Part shown: positions 1 to 10,942 of the stretch, one piece after another | Position numbering within the stretch: position 1 is the first letter of the stretch | Layout: every line of letters begins with the position of its first letter | Origin: Glandiceps talaboti | Lineage: Eukaryota > Hemichordata > Enteropneusta > Spengelidae | DNA: 64,000 nt | Assembly (NCBI RefSeq): GCF_964340395.1 | Contig: NC_135550.1 | Location: forward strand, 33,255,176-33,319,175 | Direction of reading: 5' to 3' | Position numbers and translations under genes: made by a program | Notes under the pieces: generated by a model | Database searches by the model: none | What the model was told of the DNA's origin: nothing | Seen by the model: the letters and a program-made list of their open reading frames with translations, nothing else

Positions 1-282
1 ACTTGACCTTTCCAGAGGTAATTGATGAAGACAGATTGCCTAAGTTTACTAAGTGTTTTATGTTGCAGCATTTCTTGTCTGTAATATCCAACTTTTTCAC
101 TGATAAGTATCATACTTAGAACAGCATGTACTTTTCTCAAATTAGACAAAGATCACTGACAAACACCAGGCGACTTCATAAGAATAACATAATCTTGATA
201 CCAGACTAGGAAAGGATTAGATTTTGATCACGGTAAACAATACATCAGAGAAGTATTCACAATCTGATTCTCACTAACAGAA
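1..282. other. unassigned sequence
   Basis: No coding or RNA feature is supported here. If the exon at 508-813 is real, this stretch lies in the intron downstream of it on the minus strand. Confidence 0.3.
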
Positions 283-505
283 CCATGCCTTGACCATGCT
301 ATGACCATGCCATGACCATGCCATGACCATGCCTTGACCATGCCATGACTATGCCTTGACCATGCCTTGACCATGCCATGACTATGCCATGACTATGCCA
401 TGACCATGCCATGACCATGCCTTGACCATGCTATGACCATGCCATGAATATGCCATGACTATGCCATGACTATGCCATGCCCATGCCATGACTATGCCTT
501 GACCT
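283..505. repeat. 11-bp minisatellite, about 20 copies
   Basis: Tandem units built on CATGCCATGAC, with variants such as CATGCCTTGAC and CATGCTATGAC. The array ends 1 base short of the GT of the splice donor of the minus-strand exon at 508-813, so it sits at the very start of the following intron. The unit length is not a multiple of 3. Confidence 0.95.
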
Positions 506-507
506 AC

Positions 508-813
508 CTTTAAAGCAGCTTTTGATACCTTGCTAGTCATTTTCTCATCATGCACATATAGTTTACAAATCACAGAATTATAGCCTAGCCATACGTTGGT
601 TTCTTCTTCAGTTTTATCACATATCTCTTTTAATTTACTCAATTCTTTGATGATGGTTTCCATCGCCTGTAGCTGAGACTTGGCATTACTGGATCTGTAA
701 ACATTGATAGAATTATGATTACTAGTATTATGAACTGAAATACCACTAAGTATGGACACATACTGATTTGCCATCATGACATATCTGGTGATAGAAATTG
801 GCTGCAATTGTTT
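508..813 (-). CDS. internal coding exon of an unidentified minus-strand gene
   Basis: A 306-nt open stretch (102 codons, phase 0 at both ends) bounded on the minus strand by an acceptor (GAATTACAG before 813) and a strong donor (AAAG|GTAGGT after 508). The peptide starts KQLQPISITRYVMMANQYV and contains a charged, probably helical segment (METIIKELSKLKEICDKTEEE), then ends in VSKAALK. Codon use looks like real protein and the frame is fully open, but I do not recognise the family. A conceivable upstream exon (MAASIQ, 2238 down to 2221) would join in phase, but its donor GTCACA is weak. The rest of the gene would lie left of the window. Confidence 0.55.
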
Positions 814-1683
814 CTGTAATTCACAAGGTTATATGAATGAGGGTTGGGTATACAACAATTTTATACAACAATTTTATCATAGCTTCCTACTTCAAAAATC
901 AATGTCAAACAATGTAGACCAAGTCTGTTTTTGTAACTCAGTACATTGCAAAGTAAAATCTCAAAAAAATGTGTAAAATGTTTGGTATTGTATGTACAAT
1001 AACAAAGATTTCACATATTTATTAATCTTTTGTAACTTATTGAGTTACAAACTAGGACTTGGCATATCACGCTGTTTTACACTGATTTATTTTTCAAGTT
1101 AGAATCCATGATAAAGTTTTTTTATAAATTAAAAATACAAAATAAATACACAATCCTCTTCCATATGGCCACTTTAATACATGGAATTGTGGGGGTTTTT
1201 TTGTTGTTTTTTTACAATTTTACAATTTCTTGTAAGTTGCTATGTCTACATACATGTATGGGGGTGGGTAGGTGGGTGAGTGAGTGAGTGAGTGAGTGAG
1301 TGAGTGAGTGAGTGAGTGAGTGAGTGAGTGAGTGAATAATTGGATGAGTGAATATCCTACGTCATTGTTTATCTCTCATCTATTTATTAGCCATGCACAC
1401 CTAATGACATTGGCTTTCAAGCAAAAGATACTATAGCAATAATTGTAGTGTTTGCTGTTTTTGTATTTTTTGTCGCTCCGATGTTTGCTTCCAGTTAAAC
1501 ATGGAACGACAAAAAGCACAAAAGCAGAAAAACAGCAGAAACCTCGCCCCCACCCCATCAAAACATCAAAAAAAAATTACTACTAGTACTACCGTACTAC
1601 GACTACTAAACTCTAAAGCACAGTAGGGACTGTGGCTAAAACCACTAGTAGTAATAGTAGTATACAGTTATTGAGAATAAGTT
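814..1683. other. non-coding stretch with a (TGAG)n microsatellite
   Basis: AT-rich sequence without supported genes. It probably belongs to the intron upstream of the exon at 508-813. A (TGAG)n tract occupies about 1267-1338. A few CTA/CTAC-rich triplets precede the larger triplet array that starts at about 1690. Confidence 0.5.
1267..1338. repeat. (TGAG)n microsatellite
   Basis: About 17 nearly perfect copies of TGAG followed by degenerate copies. Simple sequence. Confidence 0.95.
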
Positions 1684-1689
1684 ACAAGT

Positions 1690-1775
<86 letters not shown>

Positions 1776-1803
1776 CGATGATAATAATAATAACAACAAC
1801 AAT

Positions 1804-1834
<31 letters not shown>
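1690..1834. repeat. compound (TAA)n-(TGA)n microsatellite
   Basis: TAA/AAT triplets (about 1690-1738) switch to GAT triplets (about 1739-1780) and back to AAT/AAC triplets. It abuts the LINE-like 3' end at 1835 and probably grew from that element's ATT-type tail. Confidence 0.9.
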
Positions 1835-2150
1835 GGTTTATTAATCTCAGCCATTGTGGACAAAGGGCCAAATTACACTGAGTTACAAAAAAAAACATAT
1901 ACAATTGAATCCAATTTAAAAAGGAATCTCTACAAGGTAAAACCACAATCAGCATAAAATTTACACAGAACCCAAAACACAAATACAGAATTACACAAAA
2001 CCAATTTCAAAAAGGTATCTCTCACAAGGTAAAACCTAGTATCTACCTCACAAAGTCGGTTAGTTCTGCACCCACACATCCAAGAACACTTGTTGGTGAA
2101 CCCAGCACATCCATCCTTCCTAGCAATTCTAAGCACATACGTTTATCCAT
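1835..2150 (-). mobile_element. probable 3' end of a non-LTR retrotransposon with (ATT)n tail
   Basis: Read on the minus strand, the sequence ends in GATTAATAAACCATTATTATT followed by a long ATT-type repeat, the usual layout of a LINE or LINE-mobilised 3' end. A block with the core GGTTTTACCTTGT occurs twice about 105 bp apart (near 2035 and 1940). A short open stretch reads DGCAGFTNKCSWMCGCRTNR, a Cys-rich tail of the kind seen in some element proteins. No reverse transcriptase is visible. The family is not determined. Confidence 0.45.
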
Positions 2151-2220
2151 GTTGATGGGTAAATCTAGTTCAGATCTGTAGTTAGCAAGCCTAACAGTGC
2201 TAACACACTAAAAGTGTGAC

Positions 2221-2482
2221 CTGTATGGAGGCGGCCATTTTTAAAATGTTAATTCCGCTAGAGGGCGCATGAACTTTGACCATCGCTAAATTTACCTACC
2301 GGATCGTCAAATATGTACCATGGAATGGCAGCTGCCTGAGAAATAATCTTACCCTGACATTTGATAAACCAATTCACGAAATCCGTAAAGGGGTGTGGTA
2401 ACTACGCGGACTAATATAAATTGTCTCCCACGTGTCAAATATTGTGTATCATGCAAAAGGCATTGTAATATTACAGAACGAA
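2221..2482. promoter_or_regulatory. probable promoter and 5' leader of the IMPACT gene, possibly bidirectional
   Basis: More GC- and CpG-rich than its surroundings. It holds a GGCGGCCATTTT box (YY1-like) at about 2230-2241, whose reverse complement also supplies a good-context minus-strand ATG at 2238 (MAASIQ...). A TATA-like TAATATAAA lies at about 2412. A short upstream ORF (2451-2468, MQKAL stop) precedes the IMPACT ATG if transcription starts upstream of it. The sequence ATATTACAG just before 2477 could also act as a 3' splice site for a leader intron. Confidence 0.45.
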
Positions 2483-3406
2483 ATGGCATCGGACGACAGT
2501 TTGACGAGACAGATTGAGGAGATTGAAGCTCTGTCTTCTATATATGGTGACGAGTGGTGTGTTATTGATGAAATTGGCAGGGTGTATTGCATTGCAGTAT
2601 CTGATACAGAGAAACCATCTGTTGGAAAAATATGTTTACAAGTTTTACTGCCGGAGGACTATCCAAATGAATCATCACCAATATTTCAAATCAATGGAGC
2701 TTGGTTAAAACCCCAGGAAAGATGTGATATGCTGGATGGTTTAAATGAAATTTGCAAAGATAACATGGGTGAGAGTGTAATTTTCTTGATGGTGGAGTAT
2801 TTACGTGAGTTTATAATAGCCAGACCAGAAGAGCAAGAACAAAACGAAGACCGGGCTAATGTGAGTCAACAAAGTGAGGAAGTGGTAGAAGTTGATGATC
2901 CAGAGTACCAGGTTGACGTGGACTGTATAGATTTATCACAATTATCAATCCCATATGATGAAGATGATACTCCAGATATTATCCATGGGGAACCAACCAC
3001 TGATAGAAGATCAACATTTCAGGGACATCTTGCCAAAGTTACAAATGTAAAACAGGTCAAATTGGTGCTGAATAGTCTGTATGAAAATAGGAAAATTGCA
3101 AATGCCACACACAATATATATGCATATAGAATTCACAATGATGAGAAAAATACTGTGATTCAAGATTGTGAAGATGATGGAGAAACAGCTGCAGGAGGCA
3201 GACTTTTGCATCTATTACAAATATTGAATGTCAGCAACGTGTTGGTGGTTGTATCAAGGTGGTATGGTGGTATATTGCTTGGTCCAGATAGATTCAAACA
3301 CATCAATAATGCTGCAAGGAGTATTCTACAAGCCAATGGTTACATCGAAAAGAAAGAGGAAACAACCAAGAAATCCAAACAGAAAAGACATGGCAACAGA
3401 AAATAG
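2483..3406 (+). CDS. IMPACT: IMPACT homologue (RWD + UPF0029/YigZ), intronless
   Basis: 307 residues. IMPACT/Yih1 proteins bind the RWD-binding region of GCN1 and so damp activation of the eIF2alpha kinase GCN2 in the cytosol. The RWD domain occupies about residues 8-112 (IEEIEALSSIYGDEWCV; LPEDYPNESSPIFQING). An acidic linker follows at about 113-168. The UPF0029/YigZ-type domain is at about 169-290, with TDRRSTFQGHL, ATHNIYAYRI, QDCEDDGETAAGGRLLH and the signature VVVSRWYGGILLGPDRFKHI. A basic tail ends the protein. Length and order match vertebrate IMPACT closely. The ATG at 2483 is the first in-frame ATG and corresponds to the usual N-terminus. The whole gene is one uninterrupted exon, whereas mammalian IMPACT is split into many; this suggests a retrogene or wholesale intron loss. 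No inactivating change is seen. Confidence 0.96.
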   Translation: MASDDSLTRQIEEIEALSSIYGDEWCVIDEIGRVYCIAVSDTEKPSVGKICLQVLLPEDYPNESSPIFQINGAWLKPQERCDMLDGLNEICKDNMGESVIFLMVEYLREFIIARPEEQEQNEDRANVSQQSEEVVEVDDPEYQVDVDCIDLSQLSIPYDEDDTPDIIHGEPTTDRRSTFQGHLAKVTNVKQVKLVLNSLYENRKIANATHNIYAYRIHNDEKNTVIQDCEDDGETAAGGRLLHLLQILNVSNVLVVVSRWYGGILLGPDRFKHINNAARSILQANGYIEKKEETTKKSKQKRHGNRK

Positions 3407-3543
3407 TCTGACTAGGGGACACCTTTATGTTATGAAGTTGATTTGAGCAATTACATGTAAGGGGTCAAATCATTATCTTACCAGTAATCTTTACATTCTT
3501 TGATCCACAACATACTTTGTATTTTAGACTTGGTTCTAAAAAC

Positions 3544-3549
3544 AATAAA
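3544..3549 (+). terminator. polyadenylation signal AATAAA for IMPACT
   Basis: Canonical AATAAA 138 nt after the IMPACT stop, followed by an A-rich run. It gives a compact 3' UTR. Confidence 0.65.
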
Positions 3550-4439
3550 CCAAATCCTTAAAAAACAAACTCTGACATAATTTATGTATTTCGTGTACAT
3601 CTGTACATGTCGTGTGTATCAAATTTGGAAAAGATGCACCGTACTGGGATTTTGATGCTAATTTTGGTGAGAACGTGTTCCAGGGAACGCATTATAAAAA
3701 GGTAACTGCTGGAATGACTGTGGAATGATACAATCACGAAAACTTCCATTGACAGCAGCAAATAATACAATCGCCACCGTGGCGACATTATCATTTTTTT
3801 CGCCAATTAGGAATTTTATTCGCATTTTGCGACTGTGGTGAGCGCTAGCGTGAACTCTGCATAAACACTTTACTGCTTCACTAAAGCCAAATGTTATTAC
3901 TCATCTCAAGTAAAATGTTTGCATGATGCCACAATTGTTTACAGCATTAATATCAAATGTAAAAGTATACTGTTTCAATTGCTTTGATCATCAGCCCTTT
4001 GTGAGCCCAGTACACTGTATATGCAGTATCTGGTGTCTCAATCTACTCAATCTGCAAACAATATTTGCAGTGGAAAGAAAGGAAATTGACAATGACAAGA
4101 ATGTAAACATAAATGCCATAAAACATTGCCTCGAGCTTGTCTGTAAGGTACACTCTGACAGGCGCCCTCACACATCAGAGAGTGGTGAGGGTGGAACCAG
4201 ACAATATATCTTAGTCTAATTGAGAGTTAAATGTAATGGTTGAGGCAACTATCATTTATTGTGACCAGTCTGCTGTTTGTTCTAGTAGAAAACAAATTGA
4301 CTGTTCCAAAGACCACATACTAGGCATATAATTAAATTATGGCTTTTACACATCATATGGTCACTATAAATGAGTGTGACACATACAGAGCAGAGTTGTC
4401 TTGTGGAGTATATCAAAAGAAATATATATAAAGAAGGTC
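3550..4439. other. intergenic, nothing identified
   Basis: No supported gene. A small CpG-containing block near 3770-3860 stands out from the AT-rich background but has no recognisable function. Confidence 0.4.
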
Positions 4440-5000
4440 AGAGAGGTATTGCAGTCCACAACTGATTTGAAGCAAATGCATGGAACTTTGTAGTGAATAT
4501 GAGAACTAATAGGTAACCAGTGAAGTTGTTGTAAGAGAGGTTGGACATGGTCATACTTTTTAGCATTGCAGATGAGACGTGTGGCAGCATTCTTTGCAAC
4601 TTATCTGAACTCTTTCCAACTTATCTATAAGGTGTTGAGGACAACCAAAAAGGAGACAGTTACAATAGACTAAGCAAGACAGAACAAATGCAGAAACAAG
4701 GGTTTCAGTAGCTTGTGGAGAGAGGAAGTGACGAATAGAGTTGATCTGCTCTGCGAACATTCTGAACATGCTTAGACACATTCAAATTAGAATCAAGTGT
4801 GACTCCAAGGTTTTTGACATCTGAGGCAAAAACTATATCAGAATTTCTGACATGCATAGAAGGAGGGGGGGGGTAAGCAGATAGTCTGGGTGATGACATT
4901 AGTATTGCTTCTGTTTTACTATCGTTTACATGTAACCGGAGTTTATTAGATGTCGTCCACTTCTTAAATGTCAGTAATACAGTTTTGCACAGATTCAATA
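4440..5000 (-). mobile_element. LINE remnant: C-terminal part of a reverse transcriptase ORF
   Basis: Two overlapping minus-strand reading frames together cover the end of a Jockey/CR1-type LINE reverse transcriptase. The first (about 4998-4745) has WTTSNKLRLHVNDSKTEAIL and KNLGVTLDSNLNVSKHV. The second (about 4745-4560) has IRHFLSPQATETLVSAFVLS and CPQHLIDKLERVQ. One frameshift separates them near 4745, and the copy is truncated at its 5' end. The segment is a dead fragment between IMPACT and the zinc-finger gene. Confidence 0.85.
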
Positions 5001-6636
5001 GTTGGATTAATTTGATATAATTAATATTTTCTTTGTATAATTGTTGTTATAAATCTGTTGCCAATTCACACAAGACTAATGACAAGTTCTTCCACAACTA
5101 CTCAATTGAAATGATGACGTGCACGCTAATATCAAGTGAGTAACTTATTCCTCCCAACTATAATGCCTTGTGTTGGAAGAACATGTTTTCTTATTGCACT
5201 TCTAATAAACTTGGGTATTATGATGGTTCTAGTAAAAGCAGTTAATACTTTGTCACATCACAATACCAAATTTATTGATGCATGACCTAAATATTCACGA
5301 AGTGCATCTGTTTTCAAGTAGAGCAAAACCATAATTTTGTAGTCTTACACACATTAGAATGCAAAATTCTGAACTATAGGTATTATACATGATGTTCATC
5401 ATGAATATTTATTAATATTTGATCTGAAGTCACAAAGTGTTTCTACAGCATGAGCACTTCTACCAACCAATATGTGGCAAGTGGACCAGCCAGGTCTATA
5501 GCTGATATTCTCCAGTTGTTTACACAATATACCTTCATTGTTGATGGTAGTATTGATTTTGAGTTGTTAATATTAGCAATATGATCAATTGTGATTATGA
5601 TATGATTGATTGTTCTTATCAACAAGTTTTTTTATGACAATACTAACACATTTTACACAAGAAAAAGTTTCTTTGGACTCATTACAATGAAATTCCACAC
5701 CAAACACCAGCATTCCACATTTGGTGACTTGATATGTAATTTCTCATATGTCTTTGATAAATCCACGCCCAATATTTGAATTCATTCATGTCGGGGGAGG
5801 GGGGTTTCACCATTTTATTATCCATACAGGTGGAGCTGAAACCACCTCTCTTTCTTCTAATATAGCATAATGGAAGCATTGACTACATCACAGTAAGGAG
5901 TGGGCACTCTCCTAATACCCAACATCTATATTATAATTTCTTACCAGGATATTTCAATACAATGATTTCTAATGACTTCCAATGGTTATGTACTGCATAC
6001 ACCTGAACTGTTGATATAATATTGATCTTAGGATTACTAAAGTCATGTGATGATACCAATAAAGAGTTGCAAGTTATATGTTACAAAATACCACACACTA
6101 AATCCCCTTGGTTGAGATTACTCTATATTTAGACTTGTTCAGTGTGATCTTTAGAGCAACAGTTTAATTGACCTTTGACCCTTACAAGGTTGAGTTGTGA
6201 CCTTTGACACAAACTGTGTGTATTACTTTTGCAGCATTAGTTTGTTTCTTTGTTGTAATTACATCTTTACTACATGGTAATTGATGCCAAATCATCCACT
6301 GCTGTAACAAAGTTAATATCATATTAGTTCTACTTACTAGTAGTGTTTTGGTAAATTAAGAATCAAAGTCTACATTTTAATATATCATGATGTCAATTTT
6401 TTCTATCATCTCCTTTAAAACAAATTAAATTTATCAAATAAAAATTTTCTTTTAAAAACAGCACTACACTGTAGGTGTGAAAACATTAAAGGTTCTACAA
6501 CATCATACATTAACTTTACTTCAAAGTAGAATATGTACACAAGTCTGATATTTTCGTGAATGATATTACATTAGTGATTGCACAATGATATGATTATGTG
6601 ATATCTCCATAGATACTGTTCTTCATGTGTCTCTGC
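5001..6636. other. 3' flank between convergent genes
   Basis: AT-rich, no coding support. It must contain the 3' UTR and poly(A) site of the minus-strand zinc-finger gene. Minus-strand hexamer candidates include AATAAA as TTTATT near 5813, but none can be preferred. Confidence 0.4.
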
Positions 6637-7875
6637 CTACAATTTATTTCCACCATGCTCAGCAATAATGAGATGTGATGCAAAGTCAAATTTGTCCTCA
6701 CAGACATGACCACATGCATTGCACTGGAATGAGTTAGTAGAACTGTGACACCCCATATGAATGATGTACATCATCACATCTTCAAATCCTATAGCACAGT
6801 GATTACATCTGTATGGATATCTATTCTGTGAATGTCTTTGCACTGGAGCAGCACTAGTGTGGGATCTTGCAGCCTCTGTAAGGGTTGTGCTTTCACTGTG
6901 AGATCTTCCGGCCTCTGCAGAGTTCTGGCTTTCTAAACTCTCTTGTCTTTGATGATAGTGTTGCTGATTATCATGCGAGTTTGTTCTTAATAATGCATAC
7001 AGTCCATTTTCCTGTTCTGAGACGGAGTACTGTGTCACTTCACTTTCTGAGCTTGAATGATGAGATTCCAACTGTTCCTGTGGTCTTGAATCTACAGGGT
7101 CCCTGTCTGTTGCCTCATTTTGTCTAGGACTACTTAATGTGGTTATGTTAGATGCAGCTGGAGAAGGGCTAGCAACTGTCTCAGTTGGAGAAAAGACTGG
7201 ATGAGATGTGATACTGTTTTGCTCCCCTTTCATAAGTTTACCAATATCAGCAGAGACACGATTCAGAAGCCCAACAATAGTTGGTGCTTCGCAGCTTGGT
7301 GCTGATGTCTGTCTGGGCCGAGCTGGCATGTTGTTAGTAATATTATTTACTGTCTGTGGTAAAGTATACAAACCATTCATCTGTGCTTCAGTTGATATAG
7401 GACTAGTGACAAGAGTTGTATTACCTGTTCTGTTTTGAATTATAGCAACTGGAGTTGGTTCAGAGGGTGTATCCCTAGGTAATGTATAGACACTAGATAT
7501 GATGGGCATAGAACTGCCACTTTTGTCAGTACAGTCATTTGTTACATTATTCATTCTCTTCTTTTTATCACTGCTCATCATCCTTGTAGGTTCAGATTTG
7601 ATAGCCATCATCATGGGACTTCTCTGCAGGTTAGGTTTACGTCCAGGTCGATTATTAGTGGGGAAGTAGCCATGGCGACGCTTCATATGTGTGGTAAGAG
7701 TGCTGTGCACCAGTGCTGAGTAACTGCAATAATGACATTTGTATGGTTTAATACCATTGTGGGTTTTACGATGGTACCACATAGAACTTGGATTGAAGGT
7801 TGTATATCCACATTTATCACACCTCATATTGTTTTGTCTGGACAAGCTAGTTGGTTGGTCAGTACCACAACTCAT
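6637..7875 (-). CDS. Ikaros/Pegasus/Hunchback-type C2H2 zinc-finger transcription factor
   Basis: 412 residues, single coding exon. Two N-terminal C2H2 fingers at about 19-39 (CDKCGYTTF...HRKTH) and 47-68 (CHYCSYSALVHSTLTTHMKRRH) would bind DNA. A long Ser/Thr/Gln/Asn-rich linker follows. A C-terminal pair lies at about 357-377 (CNHCAIGFEDVMMYIIHMGCH) and 385-407 (FQCNACGHVCEDKFDFASHL). That last pair is the dimerisation module of Ikaros-family (IKZF) and Hunchback proteins; YxIHMGCH and CxxCGxxCxxKxDFAxH resemble Pegasus (IKZF5) most. Ikaros proteins usually have 3-4 N-terminal fingers, so two is a reduced set. I start at 7875 because a 3' splice site (TTTTTGTGTTACAG, ending at 7886) lies just upstream, so the upstream in-frame codons are intronic. 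Nuclear regulator; targets unknown. Confidence 0.85.
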   Translation of the reverse strand: MSCGTDQPTSLSRQNNMRCDKCGYTTFNPSSMWYHRKTHNGIKPYKCHYCSYSALVHSTLTTHMKRRHGYFPTNNRPGRKPNLQRSPMMMAIKSEPTRMMSSDKKKRMNNVTNDCTDKSGSSMPIISSVYTLPRDTPSEPTPVAIIQNRTGNTTLVTSPISTEAQMNGLYTLPQTVNNITNNMPARPRQTSAPSCEAPTIVGLLNRVSADIGKLMKGEQNSITSHPVFSPTETVASPSPAASNITTLSSPRQNEATDRDPVDSRPQEQLESHHSSSESEVTQYSVSEQENGLYALLRTNSHDNQQHYHQRQESLESQNSAEAGRSHSESTTLTEAARSHTSAAPVQRHSQNRYPYRCNHCAIGFEDVMMYIIHMGCHSSTNSFQCNACGHVCEDKFDFASHLIIAEHGGNKL

Positions 7876-7885
7876 GATGAAAGAA

Positions 7886-8993
7886 CTGTAACACAAAAAC
7901 AGTTTTTTAAAATTCAACTGATATTCATTCACGAGTTTTCAATTATTGTTACATAATAAATAACTTGGATATTGCAGTAAATAACTTTAATACATTATGA
8001 ATGGAGTACAAGTCGACAATGTTATACATCTTAACAAAAACAAAACATAAATGTATCATTATATTGAATATTATTATTACTATACATTAGTTTTCTGTGG
8101 TGGAAAATTCGTCATACATCCCCAAACAACGATTTAGCCTGACATACAACGGTTTGTTCTCGTCATTGATCGCACTGTTATGCATAAGACTACACGCTGT
8201 TCCTACAGACAGGAAATACGAGAGAGTACACACACAGTCTGTACAGTGTATACTGCTATGGTATGCTCTTCTTTTCCAACAAAATACTGCTGCCAATGCT
8301 GGGTTTTTTTTTTAAAAACGCCGCACCTCAAATATTTTGTCTCTAGTAATATGACTGTAGTAGTACAGTACCCATAACATGAATTACGGGAAGGGAATCG
8401 TTCATTTACGTACATGGTAGGAATGCAAATTTTGAGTCTACTTTTATTAGATTACCAAGTCAGATCATGGATGTATTATCTCCCTTAATATACATCAATG
8501 ATCAATGGTCAGACTGAATGTGAGTGATATGAGTGACGACCCTTTGCACTGTCCACTTTTTGATCATTGAAGAATATTTACTGAATGTTTATAGCTGCAT
8601 GTCATACATTCAACATCGACTGACCTCTATATAATCATTTAGTAGACTCGCTTGATTCAAACGATGCAGTAGAATATTTCTCCCGTCTATATTCGTGTCA
8701 CAATAAACTCTTCGCCGCCATCTTTGTTAATGGATAAAATTTATAACTTTTCGGGTTTATCTGTTGAGGGCGCAAGTCTGCATGTGAAGTCTGCCGCCAG
8801 TGACACTGATAGTGATAACTCACTCACTCACTTGCCGAAACACTACACGCCCCTGTTGGGATCACTAGATCACTTGTATTGTGTACGTATCATGGTATAA
8901 ATGAAATTAACTAACATGCCTGATAAAAACATTTCCCAATCCATACGAGATGTATTGAGCATATTTTTGACAAAAAAACGCGCTGGTACTTAC
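7886..8993 (-). other. leader intron of the zinc-finger gene
   Basis: On the minus strand a consensus donor TTAG|GTAAGT (exon end 8994) and acceptor TTTTTGTGTTACAG (exon start 7885) bracket about 1.1 kb with no coding support. The 8,600-9,000 part is relatively CpG-rich and promoter-like. Confidence 0.6.
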
Positions 8994-9060
8994 CTAACAC
9001 TGAGCGTCTAGCCATTGTGACGTTGGGTACGAAGCGCACCTAATAATATTTGTTTCGTTC
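8994..9060 (-). promoter_or_regulatory. 5' leader exon of the zinc-finger gene, with uORF
   Basis: The exon ends at 8994 with a consensus donor; its 5' end is not defined. An ATG at 9015 starts a predicted uORF. After splicing to 7885 it reads MARRSVLVLSS and stops at TGA 7874-7872, which overlaps the main ATG (7875-7873) as ATGA. This layout suits termination-coupled reinitiation. The exon itself is inferred only from splice signals and CpG-richness. Confidence 0.5.
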
Positions 9061-9689
9061 CCGGTGTATACCGTGGGACAAAGTGTTAACTTCGATCCAA
9101 ATGATTATCGATATTTTTATGCTTCTAAATGCATATCTCTTTACACTCAAAACAGTATTACTCAGTCACAATCCACTCGACACATGTCCTCTGATGGATG
9201 GTAGATTCAGTCACGGTCACTGAAGTGTATATATAGACGGTGAGATGTACATGATAAACTTAAAGTGGACCCTGGGTGGACTTTGACAGCACACATGGAT
9301 TATGTGGGTGACTCAGCTTCTAATACAGTACATACAATGGCCAGGTGAACAGAACCTGTTGGTTTTTGATATAGTGACCGTCTGTTGTCATCTATTTTAT
9401 GTTTTTTCTTCTAGAAATGTGATTAACTTTTTAGTCTGTGTCCCTCTCATTGACAGTACTTTGCCACTCCAAAAAAGGGTATAAATTGATGAACACAGTG
9501 GTAAAATAATACGAAGATATGTTGTTATTGAAGTACTGATTATATGAATTTTAAGTTGTTGTGGGGTTCTGTTTGTTATTTTTACAAGAAACTGGAAACT
9601 TGTCTCGATAAAAGTAAAACACAATGGGAAAGATTTATGTCCAATAAATGTACAGAACAGAAGTTTACCGCTTCTAAAGTTATTATTAT
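9061..9689. other. intergenic between divergent genes
   Basis: No coding support. It contains a TATA-like TATATATAG near 9227 and otherwise featureless AT-rich DNA. Confidence 0.35.
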
Positions 9690-9815
9690 ATCATCACCAC
9701 CACCACCACCACCACCACCACCACCACCACCACCATCCTCCTCCTCCTCATCACCACCACCACCACCACCACCACCACCACCACCACCACCACCACCACC
9801 ACCACCACCACCACC

Positions 9816-9897
<82 letters not shown>

Positions 9898-9933
9898 CCA
9901 CCACCACCACCACCACCACCATCATCATCATCC

Positions 9934-10000
<67 letters not shown>

Positions 10001-10002
10001 TT
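9690..10002. repeat. large compound (CCA)n/(TCA)n microsatellite
   Basis: About 310 bp of CCA and TCA triplets in alternating blocks (CCA, TCC, CCA, TCA, CCA, TCA). Reading frames through it are homopolymer artefacts (poly-Pro, poly-Ser, poly-Met, poly-Val). Confidence 0.98.
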
Positions 10003-10865
<863 letters not shown>

Positions 10866-10942
10866 TGGCATAGGGCCTAGCGATTTCGTCAGCCGAATCC
10901 CAAATATTTTTTTTTTCATTTATATTATCGATAAATATCGAT

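Noticed and set aside
2432-2482. N-terminal extension of IMPACT
   Set aside because: The in-frame upstream codons contain no ATG, and homology to IMPACT starts at the ATG at 2483.
7876-7932. Upstream 19-codon extension of the zinc-finger protein
   Set aside because: The first in-frame ATG at 7932 lies upstream of a 3' splice site (exon start at 7885), so most of it is probably intron.
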